From: an uncultured Lachnospiraceae bacterium
GTDB lineage: Bacteria; Bacillota; Clostridia; Lachnospirales; Lachnospiraceae
DNA: 64,000 nt
Direction of reading: 5' to 3'
Assembly: GCA_947245585.1 (NCBI GenBank)
Contig: CAMXPV010000009.1
Span: 1-64,000 of the forward strand
Shown here: positions 29,277-41,380 of the stretch, in pieces
How positions within the stretch are numbered: the first letter of the stretch is position 1
How the letters are laid out: each line of letters starts with the position of its first letter
Position numbers and translations under genes: made by a program
The notes under the pieces: generated by a model
Databases searched by the model: none
Seen by the model: the letters and a program-made list of their open reading frames with translations, nothing else
Told to the model about the DNA's origin: nothing

Positions 29277-29658
29277 TCCTCTTATTCGTCTCCGCTGCTT
29301 CCCGGTCCGATGCCACCACTTCCTCGATCCGCTTCGACATATTTACCCCGTAAGCGATCGACTGGTCCATAATAAACTGAATCTGCGGCGTATTTCTCAA
29401 ATTGATGGTGCGCGCCAACTGTCCCCGGATATATCCTTCCGCGCTCTCAAGCCCTGCAAGCGTATCCGCCTGCGCCTTCTCGTCGCCAAGTACGCTGATC
29501 CATGCCTTGCAGGTCTTTAAATCCGGCGCAACCTCCACCGCAACCACCGAGGTCATGGGCGCAATTCTGGGATCCTTGATCTCCCCGCGGATCATCTCCG
29601 CCAACGCCCGCTGCACCTCCCCGTTGATACGGGTATTTTTGACACTATTTTTACGCAT
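29254..29658 (-). CDS. rbfA: Ribosome-binding factor A
   Basis: RINGEVQRALAEMIRGEIKDPRIAPMTSVVAVEVAPDLKTCKAWIS. Confidence 0.94.
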   Translation of the reverse strand: MRKNSVKNTRINGEVQRALAEMIRGEIKDPRIAPMTSVVAVEVAPDLKTCKAWISVLGDEKAQADTLAGLESAEGYIRGQLARTINLRNTPQIQFIMDQSIAYGVNMSKRIEEVVASDREAAETNKRIENEENQ

Positions 29659-29695
29659 TGCTGTAAACCCTCTCCTCTGCGCTTTTTATTGTTTA

Positions 29696-32443
29696 TCAGC
29701 GCGGTACTTCCACCATGATGTAGGCCTCCACGATATCAAGCTCCTCCATCTTGTCAAAGCCCTCAAACACAAGACCGCACTCAAATCCGGCCTTCACTTC
29801 CTTCACATCGTCCTTGAAGCGCTTCAGGGAAGCAAGCTCGCCCTCGTAAATCTGCTCGTCGCCCCTGCGGATCCGAATCTTGCACCCTCTCTGGAACTCG
29901 CCGTCAAGCACATAGGAGCCCGCAATATTGCCGATGGCAGATGCCTTAAAGATCTGGCGCACCTCCGCGTGCCCGATGATCTTCTCCTCAAAGATCGGAT
30001 CTAACATACCCTTCATGGCCGCCTCAATATCCTCGATGGCCTGGTAAATTACCTTGTAGAGACGCACATCCACGCCCTCGCGCTCCGCAACCGTCTTTGC
30101 GGTAGCGTCCGGCCGCACATTAAAGCCGATAATAATCGCGGAGGATGCGGAAGCGAGAGACACGTCGGACTCGTTGATCGCGCCCACGCCGCCGTGAATG
30201 CACTTCACCACCACTTCCTCGTTGGAAAGCTTCATCAGGCTCTGCTTCACCGCCTCCACGCTGCCCTGTACATCCGCCTTGACAATCAAATTCAGTTCCT
30301 TCAAATTGCCTTCCTGAATCTGGTTGAACAGATCGTCAAGGGACATCTTTGTCTTAGTATCTGCAAGCATCTCCTCTTTATGCTGCGCCATGTAGGTCTC
30401 CGCATAGGATTTCGCGCTCTTGTCATTCTCGTGGACGATAAACACCTCTCCTGCACTGGGCACATCGGACAATCCAAGGATCTCCACCGGTGTGGAAGGC
30501 GTTGCATCCTTCACCCGTCTGCCCTTATCGTCAATCATGGCCCTTACCTTGCCGTGGCTTGCCCCTGCGGAAATAAAGTCTCCCACATGCAGCGTACCCT
30601 TCTGTACCAGTACGGTGGCCACCGGGCCTCTGCCCTTGTCGAGCTCCGCCTCGATGACAAGACCTCTGGCATTTCTGTCCAGGTTCGCCTTTAGTTCCAG
30701 AATTTCCGCCGTAAGCAGAATCGTTTCCAGAAGGTTTTCAATTCCCTCACCCGACTTTGCGGACACAGGAACAAACTCCGTAGACCCGCCCCAGTCTACC
30801 GGGATCAGTTCATACTCTGTCATCTCCTGCTTTACGCGATCAATGTTTGCATTCGGCTTATCGATCTTGTTGACCGCCACGATAATCTCAATCCCTGCCG
30901 CTTTGGCATGATTGATCGCCTCCACCGTCTGCGGCATAACGCCGTCATCGGCCGCCACAACCAATACCGCAATGTCCGTGGAGTTTGCGCCGCGCATACG
31001 CATAGCCGTAAACGCCTCGTGGCCGGGCGTATCCAAAAAGGTGATGCTCTGTCCCTTCACGCTTACCGTGTACGCGCCGATGGCCTGGGTGATGCCGCCG
31101 GCCTCCTTATCCGTCACATTCGTCTTCCGGATTGCGTCAAGCAGGGAGGTCTTACCGTGATCAACGTGACCCATCACGCAGATTACCGGCGGACGCGCCA
31201 CCATGGTGGAAGCGTCCTCCTCCTCCTCCCGAAGGAGCTCCTCTATGACATCTACCTTTACCTCTTTCTCACAGATAATCTCGTACTCAATCGCGATATT
31301 CTCCGCCTCTTCAAAACTGACATCTGAATTCAGCGTGACAATCTGTCCCTGTAAAAACAGTTTTTTAATGATCGCGGAAGGTTGGATTTTCATCTTATCC
31401 GCCAGTTCCCGGATCGTCAGGCTGTCGGGAATCGTAATCACCTTGATCTGCTCTTCCTTGGACTCCTCCGGCTTCTTCTCCGGCTTGATGAAGCGTCCCG
31501 CCTTATTGCGGTTCTTTACTGCTGCTTCATCCTCCTCATAGATATGATCCTTCTTGGACCGTTTATTCCTGTCCTGATTCGCCCTGCGCTTTTCATCCTC
31601 CCTATGGTTGGACGTATCCTTACCAGGCGCCTCGGCGACAAAGTCCTTCGGACCGTTATTTTTCTTAAATCGATTGTCCGGCCCGCCATTTCCTCTCTGA
31701 GGGCGTTCACCACCGCCGTTGTTCCTGCTATAAGTGTTGGAAGCGCCGCCGCCTTTGCGATCAGCCTGACCGCCGTTATAATTCGTTCTATTCTGATTTT
31801 CAGGTCTGCGATTTTCCCCTGCACTTCCTGTTCTCTCCTGTTCCTGTACCGGTCTGCCGCCGGCTGCCGCGTTCTTATTGTTTTCCCGCTTCTCCTGCTG
31901 CCGCTGCTCCAGCCTTCTCTCCTGCTGCTGCTTTTGTCTGACATCATAAGGTTCCGCCGTCACCGGGATTGGCTTCTGTGTGGGACGCACGATCTTGTGG
32001 GGCGTGTTCTGGGGCTGAACCGGACGAGCGCCGTTTGACGGCCGGTTATTTCCCCTGTTCTGCTGTCCGCCTCCCGCGTTTTGGCCCTGGGACGGACGGC
32101 CGGACATCTTAGAGTTGTGAGGGTTGCTCACGAAGATGATCCGTTTCTTTTTGGGCGTTTCCGCCTTCTCCTCTTTTTGGGCGGTTTCCGCCACAGGCGC
32201 TTCCTTTTTTTTCGGGGGCTCCTGCGTCTTTGCGGGCTTTTCCTCCGCCGCATTCTTTTCTGCCACAGGCCCTTTCTCCTGTTTTGAAACGCCAAATTCC
32301 TTTCTTACAAGCGCAATCGCCTCATCCTCAATGGAGCTTTGCGCCACCTTCACCTCATATCCTTTGGCCTGCAAAAAGTCTATCAGTTCCTTACTTTTCC
32401 TGTCTAACTCTTTTGCCAGCTCATGTACTTTCATCTTCGCCAT
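29696..32443 (-). CDS. infB: Translation initiation factor IF-2
   Basis: [19 protein letters not shown], long low-complexity N-terminus, IF-2 C-terminal domains. Confidence 0.96.
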   Translation of the reverse strand: MAKMKVHELAKELDRKSKELIDFLQAKGYEVKVAQSSIEDEAIALVRKEFGVSKQEKGPVAEKNAAEEKPAKTQEPPKKKEAPVAETAQKEEKAETPKKKRIIFVSNPHNSKMSGRPSQGQNAGGGQQNRGNNRPSNGARPVQPQNTPHKIVRPTQKPIPVTAEPYDVRQKQQQERRLEQRQQEKRENNKNAAAGGRPVQEQERTGSAGENRRPENQNRTNYNGGQADRKGGGASNTYSRNNGGGERPQRGNGGPDNRFKKNNGPKDFVAEAPGKDTSNHREDEKRRANQDRNKRSKKDHIYEEDEAAVKNRNKAGRFIKPEKKPEESKEEQIKVITIPDSLTIRELADKMKIQPSAIIKKLFLQGQIVTLNSDVSFEEAENIAIEYEIICEKEVKVDVIEELLREEEEDASTMVARPPVICVMGHVDHGKTSLLDAIRKTNVTDKEAGGITQAIGAYTVSVKGQSITFLDTPGHEAFTAMRMRGANSTDIAVLVVAADDGVMPQTVEAINHAKAAGIEIIVAVNKIDKPNANIDRVKQEMTEYELIPVDWGGSTEFVPVSAKSGEGIENLLETILLTAEILELKANLDRNARGLVIEAELDKGRGPVATVLVQKGTLHVGDFISAGASHGKVRAMIDDKGRRVKDATPSTPVEILGLSDVPSAGEVFIVHENDKSAKSYAETYMAQHKEEMLADTKTKMSLDDLFNQIQEGNLKELNLIVKADVQGSVEAVKQSLMKLSNEEVVVKCIHGGVGAINESDVSLASASSAIIIGFNVRPDATAKTVAEREGVDVRLYKVIYQAIEDIEAAMKGMLDPIFEEKIIGHAEVRQIFKASAIGNIAGSYVLDGEFQRGCKIRIRRGDEQIYEGELASLKRFKDDVKEVKAGFECGLVFEGFDKMEELDIVEAYIMVEVPR

Positions 32444-32458
32444 ACTCACTACCTCCAC

Positions 32459-32782
32459 CTATTTCGAATCTCCTAAATGCTTCCGTATCGAATTTGCAAA
32501 TCCCTGGTCTGTCACCGCAAGAACGGATCTCTCTTCCTTACCCATGGAATGTCCAAGCACATCCTTCGTCCCATGGAGTACACAGGGAACCTTATAAAAA
32601 TCACACATGTTACTATACTTTTTTCTGGTATTACCCGACGCATCCTCGGCTATAATGACCAGACTTGCCTTACCGCTTTTGACAGCCTGTTCCGTCGCAA
32701 ATCCGCCACTGACAACATTTCTGGAGCGTTCGGCGAGTCCCAGCATTGATAATACCTTATCCTTCCCCGGTATCTGACTCAT
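32459..32782 (-). CDS. L7Ae/L30e-family ribosomal protein
   Basis: MLGLAERSRNVVSGGFATEQAVKSGKASLVIIAEDASGNTRKK; located between ylxR and infB. Confidence 0.9.
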   Translation of the reverse strand: MSQIPGKDKVLSMLGLAERSRNVVSGGFATEQAVKSGKASLVIIAEDASGNTRKKYSNMCDFYKVPCVLHGTKDVLGHSMGKEERSVLAVTDQGFANSIRKHLGDSK

Positions 32783-33047
32783 GCCTGCCCTCCTCAAACT
32801 CCTTTTCCAGATTCTCGTATATTTCATCCGGTATGCTCATCTTGAAAGAACGTTCCAGTCCCTTGTTTTTCCTCGCTTTCGACAGGCACGCCCCGCTCTT
32901 ACAAAGGTAAGCGCCCCTGCCGTTTTTTCTCCCGCTCATATCCAGAAGAATGGAACCTTCCGTGCTCCTTAACACGCGCATCATCTCTTTTTTATCTTTC
33001 ATCTCTCCGCAGCCAACGCACTGGCGCAGTGAAATCTTTTTTGCCAT
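32757..33047 (-). CDS. ylxR: YlxR family RNA-binding protein
   Basis: RQCVGCGEMKDKKEMMRVLR, GRGAYLCKSGACLSKARKNK. Confidence 0.93.
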   Translation of the reverse strand: MAKKISLRQCVGCGEMKDKKEMMRVLRSTEGSILLDMSGRKNGRGAYLCKSGACLSKARKNKGLERSFKMSIPDEIYENLEKEFEEGRHESDTGEG

Positions 33048-33060
33048 GCCATTCCTCGCT

Positions 33061-34242
33061 TTACGCTTCTTCGCCGCCTGCTTCTTCCTCTACGTACCCT
33101 TCCTCGGCATACGCTTCTTCCGTATCCCCGTCTTCCTCTGTGTACTCCTCTTCCTCTGCGTACTCCTCATCGTCGTAGAGATAATCTTCATAGCGGAAGC
33201 CGGGCGCATCCTTGGCCTGCGTCTCGCTCTTAATGTCGATCTTATATCCTGTCAGCCTGGCCGCCAGTCTGGCATTCTGCCCCTCTTTACCGATGGCAAG
33301 GGATAACTGGTAATCCGGCACCACAACCTTGGCCGTCTTCTCGTCGGGATCTGCAAACACGGCCACAATCTTTGCCGGGGAGAGGGCGTTCTGAATCAGA
33401 TTTCCCGGATTGTCATCCCAATTCACGATATCAATCTTCTCTCCGCAAAGTTCATCCACAATGGAGTTGACTCTGGAACCGTTGATTCCCACACAGGCGC
33501 CGACAGCATCCACATTGGGATTGTTGGAGCGCACCGCAATCTTGGTTCTGCTTCCCGCCTCTCTGGCAATGCTCATGATCTCCACCGTACCGTCTTTGAT
33601 CTCTGTCACTTCGGACTCAAAGAGGCGTTTCACCAACTCGGGGTGGGTTCTGCTGACTAAAATCCGGGGACCCTTCGGTGTATTTCTCACCTCCAGAATA
33701 TACACCTTGATTCTCTCCGTAGGCTTGAAATGTTCCGTGCGCACCTGCTCATTTTCATTCAAAATCGCGTCCGCCTTGCCCAGATTAATGGAAATGTTCT
33801 TTCCCATGTACCGTTGGACGATACCTGTCACCACGTCCTTCTCCTTCTCAAAGTACTGGTTGTAGATAACGCTTCTCTCCTCCTCACGGATCTTCTGTAA
33901 GATCACGCTCTTGGCATTCTGGGTTGCAATGCGGCCAAACTCCTTGGAGCGAATCTCCACGCGGACGATATCGCCCACCTTGGCCTTCGGATCAATCTCC
34001 TTCGCCTCCTCCGGCGAAATCTGCATGACGGGATCTTCCACTTCCTCCGCCACCTCTTTTTCCGCGTAGCAGTAGTAGTCGCAGGTTTCCCTGTCGATTT
34101 CCACCTTCACGTTATCCGCCTTGCCGTAATGATTTTTGTAAGCGGTAATCAGTGAGTTTTCAATCGCTTCAAAGAGAGTGTCCTTGCTGATCTCCTTCTC
34201 CCTCTCCAGAATATCCAGCGCCTCCATCAATTCCTTATTCAT
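33061..34242 (-). CDS. nusA: Transcription termination/antitermination protein NusA
   Basis: S1 and KH domains ([29 protein letters not shown]); acidic C-terminal tail. Confidence 0.95.
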   Translation of the reverse strand: MNKELMEALDILEREKEISKDTLFEAIENSLITAYKNHYGKADNVKVEIDRETCDYYCYAEKEVAEEVEDPVMQISPEEAKEIDPKAKVGDIVRVEIRSKEFGRIATQNAKSVILQKIREEERSVIYNQYFEKEKDVVTGIVQRYMGKNISINLGKADAILNENEQVRTEHFKPTERIKVYILEVRNTPKGPRILVSRTHPELVKRLFESEVTEIKDGTVEIMSIAREAGSRTKIAVRSNNPNVDAVGACVGINGSRVNSIVDELCGEKIDIVNWDDNPGNLIQNALSPAKIVAVFADPDEKTAKVVVPDYQLSLAIGKEGQNARLAARLTGYKIDIKSETQAKDAPGFRYEDYLYDDEEYAEEEEYTEEDGDTEEAYAEEGYVEEEAGGEEA

Positions 34243-34283
34243 TTTCCCTTGTCCTCCTATGTCTCCTTACTATGATAAACGCT

Positions 34284-34748
34284 TTAAAAATCCAGTGACA
34301 GTCTGACCGTTGCGATATCCGGTCTCTCAAATCTGTGTAAAACGCCGTCCTCCTCAATGGTGACGGACTCCGCGTCATATGCCCTTAAAATTCCCTCAAA
34401 TTCCTTCTTCTTGTCGATGGGCTTATAGGTTTTCAGCTCCACCGGCTCCCCCAGACTCTTCTCCAAATGTCTGTCCTTTTTTAAAACCCTGCCCAACCCC
34501 GGACTGCTCACCTCCAAAATATAGGCATCCGGGATGAAATCCTCCTCGTCGAGCACATCCGACAAAGCCCGGCTCACATTCTCACAATCCTGAATGTTCA
34601 CGCCCTCCGGCTTATCGATATAAACCCGCAGATAAAACTCCTTCCCCTCTTTTACATACTCCACATCGTAGATTTCCACGCCGCAGCGATCTACGATGGG
34701 AGCGAGGAGACTTTCCGTTTTTTCCTCATAGGTTTCTCTTTTTGACAT
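34284..34748 (-). CDS. rimP: Ribosome maturation factor RimP
   Basis: GVEIYDVEYVKEGKEFYLRVYIDKPEGVNIQDCENVSRALSDVLD. Confidence 0.94.
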   Translation of the reverse strand: MSKRETYEEKTESLLAPIVDRCGVEIYDVEYVKEGKEFYLRVYIDKPEGVNIQDCENVSRALSDVLDEEDFIPDAYILEVSSPGLGRVLKKDRHLEKSLGEPVELKTYKPIDKKKEFEGILRAYDAESVTIEEDGVLHRFERPDIATVRLSLDF

Positions 34749-34900
34749 AACGTCCCCCTGCACGGAAAAGAGCGGACTCGCAAGTCCACTCTTTATCTCA
34801 GTAATCATTATTGATTCTCATAGCATTATAGCACCCTTTTTCTTCCATTGCAAGTGTTTTTCCATTTTCGGGCGCTTTCGCTTTCCCGTAAAGGTTTCTG

Positions 34901-36925
34901 TTAAGCGTGATATTGAAACCTGTCAACCAATTCTTTCAGCAGATCAGCCTGTGCTGACAGCTCCTGAGAGGCTGCCGCGCTCTCCTCGGAAGTGGCGGAA
35001 TTGGACTCAACAACCTGCGCAATCTGATTGATGCCTTCCGTAATCTGTTCCGTGGCATCCGCCTGTTCTTCGGAAGCCAACGCGATCTCATCAATCGCCT
35101 CGCCCACTGTCTTCGAGTTCTCCACCACAAGCAGCAGTGACTCCGCCGTGTTATTTGCCAGTTTTGTTCCGTCTTCTACCGCCTGAATCGCATTCTGGAT
35201 CAGATGCTTGGTATTTTTCGCCGCCTCACTGCTCTGCTCGGAAAGCGTGCCCACCTGTGTGGCAACAACCGCAAAACCTTTTCCTGCCTCCCCCGCTCTT
35301 GCCGCCTCGATAGAAGCATTCAATGCGAGCAGGTTCGTCTGGGACGCAATTTCTTCAATGCTGCCAATGATCTCCGCAATCTTATCGGAAGCCTCCCTGA
35401 TTTTTTCCATCGCCTCCATGCTCTGTTTCATCTGGGCATTGCTCTCGCTCACCTGGTCGTTCATACCTGTCACGACTTCTCTTGCCTTCTCCGCATTCTC
35501 CGCATTGGTATGAATCTTTTCCGATATATCCGTCATGGTCGCCGTCAGTTCTTCAATCGCGCTCGCCTGATCCGTCGCGCCCTCTGCCAGAAGCTGGGAC
35601 GCACCTGCCAAATCCGTCGCGCCTTTCCTTACCCCCTCCGCATTGACATCAATTTCTCCGAGCGCCGTGCTGAGGGATGTGACAATATCCCGGAAGGAAT
35701 CACTGATCTGCGCAAAATCTCCCTTGTATGTCTCATCCACGCTGATCAGGAAGTTGCCGTCAGCCAATTGTGCCAAATCGCTGCTGATGCCCGTAATAAT
35801 CTGATTCAAATCCTGCATTGTCTCTGACATACAGTCTAGCAAAATTTTCGTTTCGTCATTTTCAACTGCCTCAGGCACCTCGGAATGAATGTCGCCCTCT
35901 GCCAGAAGCTTAAGCCTTTCCACCGCTCTGCTCAATGGAGCCGCAACCGCTTTGCCGAGCGTCACACCATTTTTAATGCCGATCACCGTAAAGACGGCCA
36001 CAAAAATGATCGTGAGTACCAACGAAATATAAAACATCTTTAAAAACTGATTTCTCACCGCCGCCACACCGATGCTCCAACCGTCCGTGCCGGGAACCGG
36101 GGAGTATGCGACCACCTTGGTCTTGCCGCCATAACTGTATGTACCCGTACCGTTTTCCCCGGCAATCATCTTTTTACAGATCGCGCTGTATTTCTTAAGC
36201 TTTGGATTTGTGTCGCCAAGGGCCACGCTGTCTTCCACGCCGACCAGCGAGGAATCCACATCCGCAATCGTAATGCCGTTCTTATCCAGCATAAAAGCGG
36301 TTCCGCCCTTCCCGACCTGGATGGAACGCATAATCTCATTCAAAAACTCGCCGTCCGGCACATAGGCGACCACGCCGACCGGAGTCGTCCCCGGAATACC
36401 GCCTTCCCACAACGGCGCCGCTACCACGTAAGACGCCTTGCCCGTCACCTCGCTGTACGTCGGTGTCGAAACACTCGTATTCCCCTTCATGCCTTCCTTA
36501 AAGTAATCCTGATCCGAAAAGTCCGTCCCCGTAATCATGTCGATGCCATTGCTGTCCAGCAGATAAGCGCCGTCCATATTGTGCGCCTCGACCTTCTGTT
36601 CCAGAATGGCTGCCTTTTCTTCTAAGGCTTTCTCCGGGTCCGCCAGACGCGCAATGCTGCCCGTCTCATAGGCAATGGCAACAAACTCCTTCAGCGAAGC
36701 GGAAACATAATCCGCCGCCACGTCAGACGTGTTATTAATTGTCTCAGACACTGCGCTGATTGAAGAAACATAACTCAAGATTGATGTAACTGCTCCTAAA
36801 ACAATACAACAAATCATGATGACCTGTCCGAAACGCTTTGAAATTTTTTCCCCAATACCAACAAAACAACCGTCATTTTTTCCGCGCGAAGCCTGCTCCG
36901 CACGTTCCCCCTTTTTTCTTTTCAT
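34901..36925 (-). CDS. Methyl-accepting chemotaxis protein with Cache sensor
   Basis: Periplasmic Cache-like region, HAMP, hairpin tip [31 protein letters not shown]. Confidence 0.95.
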   Translation of the reverse strand: MKRKKGERAEQASRGKNDGCFVGIGEKISKRFGQVIMICCIVLGAVTSILSYVSSISAVSETINNTSDVAADYVSASLKEFVAIAYETGSIARLADPEKALEEKAAILEQKVEAHNMDGAYLLDSNGIDMITGTDFSDQDYFKEGMKGNTSVSTPTYSEVTGKASYVVAAPLWEGGIPGTTPVGVVAYVPDGEFLNEIMRSIQVGKGGTAFMLDKNGITIADVDSSLVGVEDSVALGDTNPKLKKYSAICKKMIAGENGTGTYSYGGKTKVVAYSPVPGTDGWSIGVAAVRNQFLKMFYISLVLTIIFVAVFTVIGIKNGVTLGKAVAAPLSRAVERLKLLAEGDIHSEVPEAVENDETKILLDCMSETMQDLNQIITGISSDLAQLADGNFLISVDETYKGDFAQISDSFRDIVTSLSTALGEIDVNAEGVRKGATDLAGASQLLAEGATDQASAIEELTATMTDISEKIHTNAENAEKAREVVTGMNDQVSESNAQMKQSMEAMEKIREASDKIAEIIGSIEEIASQTNLLALNASIEAARAGEAGKGFAVVATQVGTLSEQSSEAAKNTKHLIQNAIQAVEDGTKLANNTAESLLLVVENSKTVGEAIDEIALASEEQADATEQITEGINQIAQVVESNSATSEESAAASQELSAQADLLKELVDRFQYHA

Positions 36926-37232
36926 GAAGATTTCCCCCGTTCACATGTTGGATTAATAAGATAGATAAACAGACCAAGATAGAACAAAACGAATAGATTG
37001 TCGTAATAAAGAGATTAGTATAAGAACGATTCGGCAATAAACCAGTGCATTCATCTAGGTTATTAACAAAAATAGTTACATTTATATTATAGCACAATAT
37101 TCTGCTTTTTAGGAATTTATTTAGATTTCATTTGAATTTTTCTTTTCAAGAATATTATGGGAGTTTGACAGGAAGGCAGATATCTATTACTCTATTTCTT
37201 ATAGCAGTTTACTATTTGGGGGAAAACAAGAC

Positions 37233-39116
37233 ATGACCAACAAACCGGACCGTATTTTACTGTCTCACTTATTCCAGAGCTTTGTCACCACCTGGGCCTT
37301 GATGAAGGCATCCCGCATGGAGCCGGGCAATATCCTGACCTTCGTCTTTTTCCTTCTGGTGTTCTTTTTCTACCGGCATGTAAACCGCCGCATGAACCTG
37401 CTGCAGCTTTCCAACCGTGTGGCTCTTGTCACAGCGGTTCTCTTTACGCTTCTGTATATGTTGGTTGATTATCCCCACTACATCGAACTGCTCACAAGCA
37501 GACTTTACCGCACCGGAATCCTTGCCATTATCTTTGTTGGCTTTGTCTGCCTGTTTTATTACCTGCTGCATTTTTTGTATTCGTACACCTGCGACAAAGA
37601 ACGGCTGTACCATGCACTGCTCACCCGCTATCAGGATATTCCCTATTCGCATAACAGTCGTTACTCAATGTTGTCCGCCTTTTTTTCGTCGGTGGTGAAT
37701 TTCATACGCAATCATACGGCCCTGTGCGCCTTTCTTGCCTGTATGGCCGGTTGGTTTCCCTATTATCTCTATCAATTTCCGGGGATCATGACCCCGGACA
37801 GCATCAACCAACTGGAACAAATTTTGGGGGCCGTACCCTATTCCAACCATCATCCATGGATCCATACGTTGGTATTCGGATTCTTTTACCGCATCGGCTT
37901 TGCGCTGACAAAAGATATGGTGATTGCCGTATCCTTCTATACATTTTTTCAAATGTGCCTGTTGGCGGGCAGTGTTGCCTTCTTCATCTCCACACTGCGC
38001 GCTCATAAGATCCGGCCTTTTGTCCTGATTCTGATCACAGCCTTCTATGCCCTGATCCCGTACCATGCCGTCTTTTCCGTCACCGTGTGGAAAGATATTC
38101 CCTTTGCGGCGGCGGTACTGCTGTTTGGCTGCTCCCTCCTGCGCCTGTCGGTACAGGAAAAAATCTGCCTGAAAAATCTTTCCGTATTTTTTATATCAGG
38201 TGTTATGATATGTCTTTTCCGTTCCAACGGATGGTATGCCTTTCTTCTTGCCGTCCCTTTCCTGCTTTTCGGTTTCCGGCACAAAGCAAGGTCTGTCTAT
38301 CCGCCGCTGTTCGCCATCCTTCTTCTGGCCGCAATCGTCAGATATCCAATCATGCGGGCCTGCCAGGTGGAACCGCCCGACTTTATTGAAACCGTCTGCA
38401 TCCCCATGCAGCAAATTACAGCCGTTATTTGTAATGACAGAGCTCTCACGGAAGAAGAATTGTCTCTGATCGAGCAGGTGGTGGACTTAACTTACATTCA
38501 CGAACTCTACAATCCCACCTTCGCAGACAACATCAAGGAACTTGTCCGGGCGGGAAATCAGGACTATCTGGTGGAACACAAGGCAGAATTTTTAAAGCTC
38601 TGGTTCGATCTGGGGCTTCGCTACCCCGGCGACTATCTGACTGCTTACGTAAAGCAGACCTACGGTTACTGGTATCCTGACTCCTTCTATCTGGTGGCGG
38701 AGGCCGAGGGTGTCAGCGCCACAGATCTTGGTGTCTCCCACACGCCGCTGATCGGCGGCCCCCTCGTCATAAAGGGTAAGGAGATCGCCATCAAACTGGG
38801 AAGCATGGTGCCCGTCTACGGTGTCCTTTGGAGTATGGGCGTGGCCTGTTGGATTATGATATTCGGAATCAGCGTGGTGATGATCCGAAAGGAATATCAC
38901 AAGCTCATCTGCTATCTGCCAAGCGTCGCCCTGCTGCTCACGGTACTGGCAGCCACCCCGGTAGCCACGGAATTCCGTTACGTTTATTTTATGGTGCTTA
39001 GTCTGCCCTTTTACCTGATTACGGCCATCCTGCCCTGCCAGGAACCTGCGGCAGAGAAGAATGGCCATATCGTATCAGCGTTTACACAAGAACCAACGAC
39101 AGCAGGAAAACAATAA
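37233..39116 (+). CDS. DUF6020-like polytopic membrane protein (putative glycosyltransferase-type)
   Basis: Many TM helices; WFPYYLYQFPGIMTPDSINQLEQILGAVPYSNHHPWIHTL. Confidence 0.75.
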   Translation: MTNKPDRILLSHLFQSFVTTWALMKASRMEPGNILTFVFFLLVFFFYRHVNRRMNLLQLSNRVALVTAVLFTLLYMLVDYPHYIELLTSRLYRTGILAIIFVGFVCLFYYLLHFLYSYTCDKERLYHALLTRYQDIPYSHNSRYSMLSAFFSSVVNFIRNHTALCAFLACMAGWFPYYLYQFPGIMTPDSINQLEQILGAVPYSNHHPWIHTLVFGFFYRIGFALTKDMVIAVSFYTFFQMCLLAGSVAFFISTLRAHKIRPFVLILITAFYALIPYHAVFSVTVWKDIPFAAAVLLFGCSLLRLSVQEKICLKNLSVFFISGVMICLFRSNGWYAFLLAVPFLLFGFRHKARSVYPPLFAILLLAAIVRYPIMRACQVEPPDFIETVCIPMQQITAVICNDRALTEEELSLIEQVVDLTYIHELYNPTFADNIKELVRAGNQDYLVEHKAEFLKLWFDLGLRYPGDYLTAYVKQTYGYWYPDSFYLVAEAEGVSATDLGVSHTPLIGGPLVIKGKEIAIKLGSMVPVYGVLWSMGVACWIMIFGISVVMIRKEYHKLICYLPSVALLLTVLAATPVATEFRYVYFMVLSLPFYLITAILPCQEPAAEKNGHIVSAFTQEPTTAGKQ

Positions 39117-40422
39117 CCAAAGTGGTAACGCCCATCACCGCCGTCACACCGGTCTGACACTTGTAAGCGGCTTTTGTGTCCATATCCGAGAACTGCGACA
39201 CCACCCAGAAATAGGAATCGTTTGCATGGGATACCGTCATGGAACCTGCGCCGATTGCCATGATAACCAGAACCTTCGCAATGGGGCTTGTAAATCCCAA
39301 CGCACCCATCATAGGAGCGATCATGGCCGACGTGGTGATCATAGCCACCGTAGAGGCACCCATGGCTGTCTTTAAAAGCGCGGCAATCACAAACGGAAGC
39401 ACAACACCAATGCCAAGTCCCAACATGGAGCCGCTCAGGGCATCCGCAATCGGGAGCTGTTGTAAAATGGCGCCAAAAGATCCGCCCGCGCCGGTAATCG
39501 CCAGAATCCCTGCCGAATTGGTCACCCCCTCCGTAATCCATTTCAGGGTATTTTCTTTCTCCGACTTCGGAATCAGCGTCATCGCCAAAAAGACACCCAG
39601 AATCAATGCAATCACAGGATTACCCACGAAAGAGACAATCATTTTAACCGTACCGCTGCCAAAAGGCGCACTGGGGAAGTCGCCAATCGACTTTAGGGCA
39701 ATCAGAATAATCGGCAGAAGAATCGGGGAAAAGCTGTGCAGCGTACCCGGAAGTTTTCCATATTTTTGCTGTAATTCTTCCACTGTGTACTCCGGGTTTG
39801 CCGGAATATCAATTTTTCCTGCCACCTTCTTTGCATAGAGGATGGCCACCAGTGTAACCGGAATGGAAATCAAAAGACCCACAAGGATCGTCAAACCCAG
39901 ATCCGCTTCCAATGTGCCTGCCATTGCGATCGGCCCCGGTGTAGGCGGAACCAGACAATGCGTTGCGTACAGACCTCCGGAGAGGGCTGTCGCCATCACT
40001 GCCAGAGATACGTTGCTCTGACTTGCCAACGCTCTGGAAATGGGACTCAGGATAACAAAACCGGAATCACAGAAAACGGGGATACCGGTTACATAGCCGG
40101 TAAGACCCATTGTGAGCACGCTCTTATCCTTGCCCACCACTTTGAGAATACTGTTGGCCATCGTGAGCGCCGCGCCCGTCTTTTCAAGAATCGTTCCGAT
40201 AATCGTACCCGCCAGAATCACGATACCGATGCTGGCCAGAATGTTGCCGAACCCATTCTTAACCGTCGTGATCACATCCTCCGTGGGAATGCCGCAGACA
40301 AGGCCGACAATCACTGCCACCAACACCAACACCAAAAACGGATGTTGGTTGAACTTTGAGATAGCGATCACCATGGCCACAACAGCTAACACAATAACCG
40401 CAAACATAAAAACAGCTGACAT
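39082..40422 (-). CDS. GntP family permease
   Basis: ILEKTGAALTMANSIL, GIPVFCDSGFVILSPISRALA, CLVPPTPGPIAMAGTL. Confidence 0.93.
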   Translation of the reverse strand: MSAVFMFAVIVLAVVAMVIAISKFNQHPFLVLVLVAVIVGLVCGIPTEDVITTVKNGFGNILASIGIVILAGTIIGTILEKTGAALTMANSILKVVGKDKSVLTMGLTGYVTGIPVFCDSGFVILSPISRALASQSNVSLAVMATALSGGLYATHCLVPPTPGPIAMAGTLEADLGLTILVGLLISIPVTLVAILYAKKVAGKIDIPANPEYTVEELQQKYGKLPGTLHSFSPILLPIILIALKSIGDFPSAPFGSGTVKMIVSFVGNPVIALILGVFLAMTLIPKSEKENTLKWITEGVTNSAGILAITGAGGSFGAILQQLPIADALSGSMLGLGIGVVLPFVIAALLKTAMGASTVAMITTSAMIAPMMGALGFTSPIAKVLVIMAIGAGSMTVSHANDSYFWVVSQFSDMDTKAAYKCQTGVTAVMGVTTLVIVFLLSLVLV

Positions 40423-40515
40423 ACTTTCTCCCTCCTTTTGATAACCTATGCCCTGTGGGCGCTTAATAGAATCTATCGGAAAAGGATATGCTCCTTCTCT
40501 TTCCCTCCGGAAACT

Positions 40516-41346
40516 TTACGGCAAAAAGATGCAGTCCCCCGCCTTCAAATGCATGTACTGCGTGCCCTCACCCGCCTGCGAAAGACGGCTCTGTGCTGCA
40601 TCGCCCGTACAATGGTTGAAGCCCGCAAGCGCAACCCCCATATCCTGAAACAATTTCATGGTCTGCGCAAGCCTGGCCTCATCTGCCTCCACCAGATGAG
40701 AGCCTCCGAAAACCGCATGGATCTGTCTGCCAAACCGTTCTTTAACCGTCTCAAGCATATTCAAGATACCGGGGTGGCTGCAGCCCACAATCACTACAAG
40801 CCCCTTGGTATCCTCAATCACCAGACAGACTTCGTCCGGAAAATCATCCTGCACCATTCCCTCCGTCGTCTGACGAACAAACCGGGACGGCGGTTTCTCG
40901 AACTCATATTTTTGCTCGAATCCGCTCACCGCATAACATCCCTCAAAGAGGGTAAGGCAGTCCGTACATACGCGGTGCTCTATCTGCTCGGCCTCAAAAA
41001 ACTCTCTGCCAAAGCCGCAGCCCAAATACACATACTTTCCGCCGTCCTGCGCGTATTTTTCCTCAAAAAACCGTGTTCCCGTGATAAGCGGCGCACGGAC
41101 GCCACTCCTCACCATATCGGGATAGCCTCCCGCATGATCGTAATGGCTGTGGCTCAGCACCACATAATCCACCCCGGTCAGAGATACGTTCATCTTCTCT
41201 GCATTCTTTCTGGCCGCGTTGCCCGCGCTGCAGTCAAACAGAATTTTCCCGTGCTGCGTCTCCACCATAAAGGACAGCCCATGCTCCGCAATAAGCGATC
41301 TGTTCTGGGAGAGCGTATTTTCCAACAGTGTGCGAAGAATCACCAT
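40516..41346 (-). CDS. MBL-fold metallohydrolase
   Basis: VVLSHSHYDHAGG, VIVGCSHPGILNML. Confidence 0.92.
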   Translation of the reverse strand: MVILRTLLENTLSQNRSLIAEHGLSFMVETQHGKILFDCSAGNAARKNAEKMNVSLTGVDYVVLSHSHYDHAGGYPDMVRSGVRAPLITGTRFFEEKYAQDGGKYVYLGCGFGREFFEAEQIEHRVCTDCLTLFEGCYAVSGFEQKYEFEKPPSRFVRQTTEGMVQDDFPDEVCLVIEDTKGLVVIVGCSHPGILNMLETVKERFGRQIHAVFGGSHLVEADEARLAQTMKLFQDMGVALAGFNHCTGDAAQSRLSQAGEGTQYMHLKAGDCIFLP

Positions 41347-41380
41347 ACTTCTTCCTTCCCTTCTTCCCTATTTTTGTATC

